NCBI GenBank assembly: GCA_033398695.1
Contig: CM065814.1
Span: 103,418,501-103,482,500, forward strand
Direction of reading: 5' to 3'
Source: Orobanche coerulescens
Taxonomy: Eukaryota; Streptophyta; Magnoliopsida; Lamiales; Orobanchaceae
DNA: 64,000 bases
The notes under the pieces were generated by a model that was given only the letters and a program-made list of their open reading frames with translations, made no database searches and had not been told where the DNA came from. The translations under genes were made by a program, and so were the position numbers. How positions within the stretch are numbered: the stretch's first letter is position 1; every line of letters starts with the position of its first letter. Positions 54,021 through 62,214 of the stretch are shown here, in pieces.

Positions 54021-56023
54021 GACAAGATGACACCGATGGAGCTCATCCCGAGCTACCCGTGATGAACATGCCACCTTTTGTTCCACATAGGCGGTCGACG
54101 AGGGACCATCATCTCTCCACCCGTTATTCGGCCGATGAGTACGTTTTACTCACCGACGAGGGAGAGCCCGAATATTTTGCGGACGCTATGGAGGATGAAA
54201 AGAAGAAGGAATGGATGGATGCCATGCAAGACGAGATGAGTTCCTTGCATGAGAATAATACTTACGAGTTGGTGAAGTTGCCGAAGGGCAAGAGAGCTTT
54301 GAGGAACAAATGGGTGTATCGGGTGAAGTCGGAGGAGCATACCTCGTTGCCCCGATACAAAGCTAGACTCGTAGTGAAAGGATTTAGTAAAAAGAAGGGT
54401 ATTGATTTTGATAAGATTTTTTCTCCGATTGTGAAGATAGGATCGATTCGTTTGGTCCTTGGTATTGCGGCTAGCCTTGATCTTGAGGTAGAGCAAATGG
54501 ATGTCAAGATGGCTTTTCTTCACGGAGACCTTGACAAAGAAATTTATATGAAGCAACCGGAAGGGTTTGAGGTCGAAAGAAAAGAGGACTATGTGTGTAA
54601 ACTCCGAAATAGTTTATACGGGTTGAAGCAAGCACCACAGCAATGGTACAAGAAGTTTGAGTCGGTTATGGGGGAGCAAGGCTACCGGAAGACGACTCTC
54701 GACCATTGCGTATTTTTCAAGAAATTTGGAGATGATGATTTTATCATCTTATTACTTTATATGGACGATATGTTGGTCGTTGGCAAGAATGCCGAGAGGA
54801 TTGCCAACTTGAAGGAAGAATTGAATAAGTCTTTTGCCATGAAAGACTTGGGGGCGGCTAAACAAATTCTTGGAATAAGAATTACTCGGGATAGAGCAGC
54901 CCGGAAATTACACATGTCGCAAGATCAATATATCGAGAAGGTGCTTAAATGCTTCAACATGGATAAAGCTAAAGTTCTTAGTTCGCCTCTTACTAACAAT
55001 TTTAAATTGACGAGCCAAGATTGCCCTAAGACGAAGGAAGAGATTGAGGATATGGATAAAATTCTATATGCCTCGGCGGTCGGGAGTTTAATGTATGTTA
55101 TGGTTTGTACTAGGCCCGACATTGCTCATGCCGTGGGAGTGGTGAGCCAGTTTCTATCGAATCCGGGAAAGAAGCATTGGGAAGCTATAAAATGGATATT
55201 TAGATATTTGCGGGGTACTTCCAAATTGGGGATTACGTTTGGAAATGGGAAATCAATGCTTGTTGGTTATTCCGATTCGGATATGGCCGGTAATGAAGAT
55301 AACCGAAAATCCACTTCCGGTTATTTGATGACGTTCGCAGGGGGAGCCGTGTCATGGCAATCAAGATTGCAAAAGTGCGTTGCCTTATCTACAATGGAGG
55401 CCGAGTATATTGCGGCGATGGAAGCGTGTAAAGAGCTCTTATGGTTGAAAATGTTTTTACGAGAGCTAGGCTTCCGACAACGACGTTACGTGGTTCTTTG
55501 TGATAGTCAAAGTGCGATTCATTTGGCTAAGAATGCGACTTTTCACAAGAGAACGAAACATATCGATGTGAGGTATCATTGGATCCGAGATGCTTTGGAG
55601 GATGGTTTGTTTGAACTTGATAAAGTTCATACCGATGATAATGGTTCCGATATGTTAACCAAGGCGTTGAGTAGAGAGAAGGTGAAAGTGTGTTCTTCGA
55701 TCGTCGGGATGGAGAACTCTTCCTATATTCCGGAAAGGGGGAGATTTGTAGGATATATTTCCAAAACCTCTGGGCTGCGGCCCCTGCCGATCACCCCTGC
55801 CGAGCGACAACCTGCCGATCCCATCCTAGTCATGCACCTGGGGCCGCGGCACATCCCTGCCGAGCCGCGGCCCCTGCCCGAATCACTGGGCATGTTTTGT
55901 GCTGTGTGCCGCGGCACACTTGGCCCGGGCCGCGGCACACGGAGGTCAACTAGCAAAGGGGATCTATTTCTAGCAGGTTTCTTACGGGACTTCAACATTA
56001 TTATCATCCACACACATTCTTGA
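53927..56023 (+). CDS. Copia B reverse transcriptase-RNase H (open frame running into the 3' LTR)
   Basis: This 698-codon frame makes up the polymerase part of a polyprotein. Residues 128-165 carry KWVYRVKSEEHTSLPRYKAR and the KGID block. Motif A, EQMDVKMAFLHG, has its Asp at residue 192. The catalytic box is YMDD at 278-281 (Tnt1-like elements usually have YVDD). The RNase H blocks GYSDSDMAGNEDNRKSTSGY, TMEAEYIAAMEACKE and VLCDSQSAIHLAKN follow. The catalytic residues expected are present. The frame has no stop before the purine tract: it reads through it and about 90 codons into the LTR, so the natural terminator seems lost. The C-terminal Gly/Pro/Arg-rich tail after about residue 605 is LTR-derived. 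Confidence 0.9.
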   Translation: MDPFPPQYVETPGGEDVQNNEQQDAGDNDELRQDDTDGAHPELPVMNMPPFVPHRRSTRDHHLSTRYSADEYVLLTDEGEPEYFADAMEDEKKKEWMDAMQDEMSSLHENNTYELVKLPKGKRALRNKWVYRVKSEEHTSLPRYKARLVVKGFSKKKGIDFDKIFSPIVKIGSIRLVLGIAASLDLEVEQMDVKMAFLHGDLDKEIYMKQPEGFEVERKEDYVCKLRNSLYGLKQAPQQWYKKFESVMGEQGYRKTTLDHCVFFKKFGDDDFIILLLYMDDMLVVGKNAERIANLKEELNKSFAMKDLGAAKQILGIRITRDRAARKLHMSQDQYIEKVLKCFNMDKAKVLSSPLTNNFKLTSQDCPKTKEEIEDMDKILYASAVGSLMYVMVCTRPDIAHAVGVVSQFLSNPGKKHWEAIKWIFRYLRGTSKLGITFGNGKSMLVGYSDSDMAGNEDNRKSTSGYLMTFAGGAVSWQSRLQKCVALSTMEAEYIAAMEACKELLWLKMFLRELGFRQRRYVVLCDSQSAIHLAKNATFHKRTKHIDVRYHWIRDALEDGLFELDKVHTDDNGSDMLTKALSREKVKVCSSIVGMENSSYIPERGRFVGYISKTSGLRPLPITPAERQPADPILVMHLGPRHIPAEPRPLPESLGMFCAVCRGTLGPGRGTRRSTSKGDLFLAGFLRDFNIIIIHTHS
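55733..55746 (+). promoter_or_regulatory. Polypurine tract of copia B
   Basis: AAAGGGGGAGATTT precedes the 3' LTR start (TGTAGGATAT, 55747). It primes plus-strand DNA synthesis in the family's replication cycle. Confidence 0.8.
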
Positions 56024-56597
56024 GAAGAACAAGAGAGAGATAGAGATAGAAACAAGAGAGAGAAATACATTTCTTCAATTTTCCAGAGATTTATCGATCG
56101 GATCGTCGTGATCTTTTGACAAGAGCTTGGTAGCTATTGGGCAAATCTTTTTACCGGTGTAGACCGAGATTTTGAGTCCGGAAGTTCGGGTATTTCGTTA
56201 GTTTTTTGTGTAAGCTATTTACGGTGTTTTCTTTTCTCGATCTTGTTGTTATTGTGTATTCTAAATACTTGAAGAACATTTATTACCAAGTATTTGACGA
56301 TTGGTGTATACCCCTAGTTTGTATTAGGGACGATTGTGTATTTGTGTGTATTGGTGATAGTGGATTTAAGCGGCTTCGGTCCCGTGGTTTTTACTCTCGT
56401 CTTGAGGGGTTTTCCACGCTAAAATTTTGTGTCTCGTATTTATCGCTTTTGGATATCATTTGTATTAATTTTATCGAGTTGTAATTGTTGCTCTACTCGT
56501 CGGTAACCACAAAGTTACGATTGAAGAGTAGAAATTTGTCAAACGAGGTTCCGCATTATTCGTTGTGACGAAACGTTTGTCGGTATTTTTCCCAACA
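55747..56597 (+). repeat. Copia B 3' LTR
   Basis: The LTR is 851 bp, TGTAGGATAT ... TTTCCCAACA, followed by GGATT. The perfect 16-bp palindrome GTGTGCCGCGGCACAC is at 55904-55919. It is shorter than the reassembled 5' LTR by about 105 bp, owing to losses inside the GC-rich repeat block. Confidence 0.9.
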
Positions 56598-56602
56598 GGA
56601 TT

Positions 56603-57396
56603 GGGGATCATACTTTTTTTTTCTCTTCCACCAATTCTCTGGTTGGTCACAAGCACGATCTATGTAAAATACTTTGCCTTTAGGAGTTATTCATATTTGA
56701 GCATCAGTATTCCTGATGAGTTTGACTTCCATTCCTCATGTACTTGCTCTTGATATTGATGTGAGCTAGGAGCTTTCCTTACGCCAAGAGCTTGGAAAAT
56801 TCATTGTCGTTGCTTCTAGTGTCTTGCAATGGTTGAGGATGGTAGACTCCTTGACCAAGGTACATAAGTACATATTTAGCTTTGTCTTCTTCCAGTTCCT
56901 CAACTCATCCAATGTTTTTACTATATCTCTCCAGCGATGCTTGGTTCAACAAACTCTAGCCTAGATCCTATAACTTTATAACTTGTAGCCCATTGACTAA
57001 TGTCCGGTCCAGCCAAATGGTTGATGGCTTGGGCTACAGAGTCTTCTAAATTCACTGCCATTTGCTTCTACACTTCTTGTCGCCACTTTCTTTCAGCTTC
57101 CCGCGACTCTTCCCCATTTTTGGCATTCTTCAAATAGGCGGCTACTGTAGTGGTGGAAACGGCGTTGGCCCTTTTCTTGTTTATTCTTCAGCACTTCATT
57201 TTATGCTGTATGTAGTTGATCAAAAGCTCACCTGGGTGCGAGTGGGGCAAAGAGGAATGCCTGTTTAGAGACATGCATAGATATGTGACTACATTTTAAG
57301 CGTCCCCTAGAAATAATCGAGTTCTTTGTCAAGTTTGTAGAGGGCTTGAACAACATTCTCAATAAAGATGATTTGAGCGGCAAGGGCTCGCATATG
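56603..57396 (-). pseudogene. Unrecognised degenerate ORF in Sirevirus S2, left piece
   Basis: Minus-strand reading shows a protein-like, helix-rich stretch: ALAAQIIFIENVVQALYKLD near 57330-57395, KKRANAVSTTTVAAYLKNAK near 57110-57180, and MAVNLEDSVAQAINHLAGPD near 57000-57060. After a shift, DIVKTLDELRNWKKTKLNMY lies near 56860-56920. It contains a TAG and at least one frameshift. Its position, just upstream (minus strand) of the S2 3' LTR once copia B is removed, is where Sireviruses may carry an envelope-like extra ORF. I did not recognise the protein, so that identity is inference only. Confidence 0.45.
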
Positions 57397-58650
57397 AAAA
57401 AAAAAAAAGTTTGGTCCCATAACTTTCTTACCGTCCTAAAAAATTTAATTGTCCAATTTTAGTCCCATAACTTAGTTAATTGTCCAATTTTCGTCCCAAT
57501 TTCGCCGCAAATACCAACATGGCGTCGTTTGACCGGAAAAAATTGGGGATTCCCGATCAACTGATGATGTGGAGGCAGACTGTATTTTTATTTTATTTTT
57601 TATTTTCTTTTATTCCACTTAATTGACACGTATGTAAATAATAAATGAAATTAAATCCAAACTAAAAAGTAAAAATCTGAATTAAAAAAAAAAAGAAACA
57701 AAACAAATCAAAAATAAAAACTAGGATTTGAAAGACAATAAAAAACGTGAAACCACCAAACTCAAATTTTATTTTATCAAAAAATAAAAAAAACAATAAA
57801 AATATATTATTACTCGGAAATAATTTAGAAAATATTAAAAAGATCCGAAAATATTTTTAAATTTTATATTTCTAAAAATATACAAATAAAAAGTAAAAAT
57901 TTGAAATTTATATATAAAAAATTATTTTAGTTTTTTATGGACTCAAATGTTAAAATTGTCTGAATTCGAAAATAAACAAATAATTTCATGAAGGTTATAT
58001 AAAAATAGATATTAAGAAAATTACTAAAAAATCTTAAATAATTATTAAATTCTTAGATTTCATTAAAATATCAGGAAAATTGACTGAATATATTTATTTT
58101 GCAAAAAATAATTCCATATTAGATTTTTATTTTTCAAATAATTGTGAATGTTCTTAAGAGGATTCAAACTTCTAAATTTTCTGATTTTTAAAAATCTAAT
58201 TTTCATAAAATTATATTTTCGTATAAATTTATTTTCTGAATTTTATGTAATTATTTATTTTTTAATAATTTTCTTAATTCTTTTAAAATATTGGTTTCTT
58301 GAAAATAATAATTCCAACTTAAATTTTGTATAGCTACTTTCACGTATCTTCAATGATTTTTTAAAATATCAAAATAGTTTTTAGATATTATAAAATCATT
58401 GTATGATCTTTTTAGAAAATGTAAATATTTATACAAAAACCTTATAAAAATGAAAATAAAATATACAGTCAGCCTCCACGTCATTAGGTGATCGAAAATC
58501 CCCAAAACCGACGCTATGTTGGCATTTCCGGCGAAATTGGGATGAAAATTGGACAATTAATTAAGTTATGGGACTAAAATTGGACAATTAACTTTTTGGG
58601 ACGAAATTTGGACAGTAAAAAAGTTATGGGACCAAAAGAAAAAATTTCTC
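57397..58650. mobile_element. Mutator-like MITE with about 200-bp terminal inverted repeats
   Basis: The left end (57410-57600) and right end (58455-58640) are long inverted copies. Shared words are TTTGGTCCCATAACTT, AATTGTCCAATTTTAGTCCC, TTCGTCCCAATTTCGCCG, CCAACAT.GCGTCG and GTGGAGGC.GACTGTA. The AT-rich middle (57600-58450) has no gene. Flanks CTCGCATATG (57387-57396) and CTCACATATG (58651-58660) form a 10-bp target duplication with one mismatch. Target size and long TIRs point to a non-autonomous Mutator-like element. Confidence 0.8.
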
Positions 58651-59455
58651 CTCACATATGGGTTGAACATTGTTCTTCGTGTGACCTTGAAATCAGGGAG
58701 GGGAGAAATGGCATTCCTCAGTAATGACTACATTACTCTGAGGGGGAGCTGTATCGTTCGTTGGCTTATCATATTTAAGAACATAGATACCTTTAGGTAG
58801 AGTATGAGTTAGTACCTTCTCGGCTTATTCATGGCATAGACAGGAGAGACTGATTCCTCATGTTGAGGTTCGCCCTGTTGGATGGACGAAGGATCAGCTG
58901 CGGGATGTTCATGGGACTTGTCCTATTCACCGAATAGCCCAGAAGTCCCTCGGCCTTGAGAGGCCTGTATCTGCGTACTTCACCTCGCAAGCATCCTCGC
59001 GACTCAACGGGGTCCTGTGCGGAAGTCATTGTCATCTCTATCAGAATCTAGATCCCTGTAATGGTTGAAGGTTCAGATGACAGCTGAACAGAGCTTATTT
59101 CCCTTTGTTGCACGAGCTTCTTAATGTTGTCTAATAAGATCATGGCAGAAAGCATTATCAAACATGATCACGGCATCTATGTTACCAGCATTAATAACCT
59201 CCAAAACAAACAGTTCCTCATATTACCAATCAACCTAGTGGAATAGATCATCGTACTCGGCGATCATATAGCCCTTCCAAGTATTAAAGTGCTCGATGGC
59301 TGCCTCTATTTTTACAGACAACATGGTCCCGTTTATTAAGTTTGTATGGTAGGGGATCCTTTGAAGAATTAGGTTCCTAAATAGGGATCTTTAGTGAGAG
59401 GGGTTCCTGATAGGGCTGGGTTCCCTGTAGGGAGAGGGATTCTTGACAGGGGAGT
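58651..59455 (-). pseudogene. Unrecognised degenerate ORF in Sirevirus S2, right piece
   Basis: The minus-strand text continues the ORF relic on the other side of the MITE: LPSLISRSHEEQCSTHMR abuts the duplication and joins in frame to ALAAQIIFIE on the left. Farther upstream, GNIDAVIMFDNAFCHDLIRQ (about 59110-59170) and RGTSGLFGE-like text (about 58900-58940) are readable between stops. The function is unrecognised. The region ends at the start of the H-family LTR (59456). Confidence 0.4.
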
Positions 59456-60905
59456 TGTTAGGCATATGCTCTTTAATGCCACTGAGGGGATGTATGAGAG
59501 AGCGCATTGTACTTGTTATTATGTAAATTATTACCAGAAGGCAATTGTGTGTTTCTTTATTTATTAATAGTCATTGGCATTCATGACTTGTAAATATATA
59601 TATAGAAACTAGTTCTTATATTTGAGAGAAAACCTTCCACTCCTTATTAGATAAGGGGATAGGCATTGGAAAAGTGTATGGCTCAAATACTTAATCGTTC
59701 GCAAGTCGGGGAAACATGACTGGGCGTTGAGTTTATGTGAAGATTGTATGACGTTCTTTGACTTTGAAAATACCTCTCGTCACTAATAGTTAGTGGGAGC
59801 ACACGTTGTAGGTATGCTAATGGATTAGTATACTCGAACCGACTCACCCTCACTTCGTCACACGGATTTCACCCCGTGACAGTCAATGACGGAATCGATA
59901 GGTTCTGATAGGTATTCGTGAACCTTCGACTTGAGGATTTAGTACGGATGTGCTTGTAACGTTAAGATTTTCACTAGAGTAGTTCGACCCAGAAAACCGA
60001 GAGGTGGGGGTCAACCTCGACGTGTGTCTTGATGGACAAGTAGCAGGTTCTACTAAATACCAAGATAGATTTTTTTTTTCTTTTCTAAGTGAACATGTAT
60101 ATGTCCTATATGATTATTGGCAGATGAGATCATAAGTATTTGGCCAAAGTATTGGAGCTATTTGTATTCGATACACGAAAGCTCAGTGATCTCGATTTAC
60201 ATTAACTCAAATATAGCATCAAGTACAGATAGGGTTTGACTGATCGTGAGCCTATAACTTGATCGGGACATTTAAAAGAAGGGCTTATACGTTTACTGGT
60301 ATTCACGACAGAATGGTTCTTGAATGGTCCCTATCATTCGTTCTCAATAAGGTTACAGTGTAGGCTGCCAGACTGGATAGATAGTGCTATAACTCTTTGG
60401 TTACTGAGATTGACCTACCGAGTCGCGCATTAAGGAGGCGACTGATTAATTTGAGCTTATTCTCTCTTAATTAATTTTTAGACATTAGATGTCCAATTTA
60501 ATTTATTGGATAAATTAAATGAGTTCGTTGAATTAAATAAATTACTGGATAAGTAATTTAATTTATAAATATATTTTTTGGAGAAATAATATTTTAATAT
60601 AATTAATTAATTAGAATAATTAATTGTATTAATTGATTTTGAGACGTACCGAAGTGCATCTATCGGATTAGATACACGACGGTCCCTTTCACGAATCGAA
60701 ACGAACTAAATTCTTTCATTATTCCTCTTGGCCGCCTTCCTCATTTATATATCTCATATTTTGTTTTTTATGAGATATGATATTAATTGTGGGGTTGGGA
60801 ATATATATACTTAGTGTAGATTTTTGTGTGGAAGTTTTGGCATGGTGTGTGGACTTTTCCTATTGATATCACCACCACCACCATCTTCATCATTCCAATC
60901 CATAA
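59456..60905 (+). repeat. Copia-family H LTR, copy 1 (plus orientation, 3'-truncated)
   Basis: The copy starts TGTTAGGCATATGC. From 59650 onward it matches the reverse complement of 62870-64000 block by block (TCGTTCGCAAGTCG, AGTGGGAGCACACGTT, TCACACGGATTTCA, AACTTGATCGGGACAT, ACCGAGTCGCGCA). A purine-rich GACAGGGGAG precedes it. It loses similarity after about 60905. No coding region for this family is in the window, so the 'copia' label rests on general LTR style and is tentative. Confidence 0.65.
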
Positions 60906-61272
60906 TCTTATTGTTTTTTTCTTTTCTGAATGAACTATCTGAATGACAGAAATAACCATTTTACCCCTCAATATGAATTAAGTCCTTTTTGATAAAGGAC
61001 GGATTGAGCATTTTAGTTTATATAATCAATTTAAGTTATATGACATAATATTTATTTTAATTTATATTATAATATATATTCATAAATCATATTATAATTT
61101 TCAGATATATTTAAATAATCAGACAATATTTTTATAAATACATTAAGTTATATTTTAATATATATAGTTATATTAATTTTTTTAATAGTCAATATAAAAA
61201 ATCAATTTAAATAATATAACATAATATATATTTTAATTTATATTATAATATATATTCATAAATTATAGTATC
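60906..61272. repeat. MITE-like fragment and AT-rich direct repeat
   Basis: The stretch 60915-60990 (TCTGAATGAACTATCTGAATG, ATTTTACCCCTCAATATGAAT) matches the sub-terminal part of the Harbinger-like MITE (34370-34430). It is followed by two direct copies of a 70-bp AT-rich segment (61024-61093 and 61200-61269). No intact termini. Confidence 0.5.
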
Positions 61273-61580
61273 GGAGAGAGGTCTTGCGATCGTACACACG
61301 ATATTTACCATTTGGAATGCTTGATTAAATATTTTTGTGATTTGGAATCACAAACGTTTAATTTGTTGTTTTTAATTATTCGTCGAAAATTTATTTTTCG
61401 TGATTTTATGTTACCATATAAATTTGATTTTTATTTATTAAAAATGATTTATATGGGTAATATTAAATTAAAAAAAATAATTTTTGAAATCGGGACAAAA
61501 AACGAGTCGGAACCGGACCGGCAGCAGGAGAGCAGTTGGAAAGCTGTCGGGCAGCGCCCGGCAGATTGGTGCCTGCACTG
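61273..61580. other. Unassigned intergenic sequence
   Basis: About 300 bp have no recognisable gene or element ends. They contain AT-rich sequence and a small GC-rich patch (61500-61575). They may belong to the interrupted H-family LTR, but I could not show this. Confidence 0.3.
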
Positions 61581-62214
61581 TAGGGGTGGCATTTCGGAAC
61601 CGAAAATCGAAAACCAAACCGAAAAAGCCCGAAAAAAGAATCGAAAAACCGAAACCGAAGAAGACCGAACCGAAAAACAAAAAAATAGAACCGAACAAAA
61701 ATAATTTGGTTAGATTCTCGGTTCGGAAATGGACCGAAGTCAAATTTCAACATACTAAAATGACCTTGTTTTTGTGATTTTGGTGTGTTTCAAATTTTAG
61801 TATAATTCGTTTTCCTTTTGTAAGACCCTCATTGGTCCAAGGAGGACCGATAATATGCTCATGTAATTTGTGATTCAATTAATTTAGGTTGATAGAATGA
61901 GCTACTATGATTTACGATTGTTATATGTTTTGAGATATTTGTAAACTGCTATGCAACTCTAGCTTTTTATCTTGAACAAATATATAACTCTTGTTGGTTT
62001 GTTGTTATATATAACTTATTCTATTGCATATAATATTTGAATTTATATTGTGGAGAACCGAAAAAACATCAAACCAAATCGAAAGCGAACCGAATATTTA
62101 TAAAATCGAACTTAACTGAACCGAACTTAAAAAAGAACCGAACCAAATTGAAACCGAATATTTGGTTCGATTCTCAGTTTCGGTCAAAAACCGAACCGAA
62201 TGGAACCGAGTCCA
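61581..62214. mobile_element. hAT-like non-autonomous element (truncated by LTR copy 2)
   Basis: It begins TAGGGGTGGCATTTCGG, a typical hAT-MITE terminus. It has dense AACCGAA-type sub-terminal repeats at both ends (61597-61742 and 62055-62208) around a unique AT-rich middle. The right terminal repeat is not present before the inserted LTR at 62215. Charged open frames on both strands here (61312-61777) are by-products of the repeats, not genes. Confidence 0.6.

Larger units (their letters stand above)
37821..56597 (+). mobile_element. Copia element B (Tork/Tnt1-like), with two insertions in its 5' LTR
   Basis: A perfect GGATT duplication (37816-37820 and 56598-56602) flanks this element. 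The 5' LTR is in three pieces: 37821-37843, 46246-46945 and 51447-51679. Copia C and a deleted Tat element separate them. A primer site TGGTATCGGAGCC lies at 51683-51695, then gag, protease, integrase and reverse transcriptase-RNase H on the plus strand (51742-56023), a purine tract (55733-55746) and the 3' LTR (55747-56597). The polymerase text is closest to the Tnt1/Tork type. Only a few frame breaks are present, so this is a fairly young copy. Confidence 0.9.

Noticed and set aside
61312..61777. Overlapping charged ORFs (Lys/Glu/Thr-rich plus strand, Phe-rich minus strand)
   Set aside because: They result from AACCGAA sub-terminal repeats of the hAT-like element; open on both strands at once, as repeats of this type produce.
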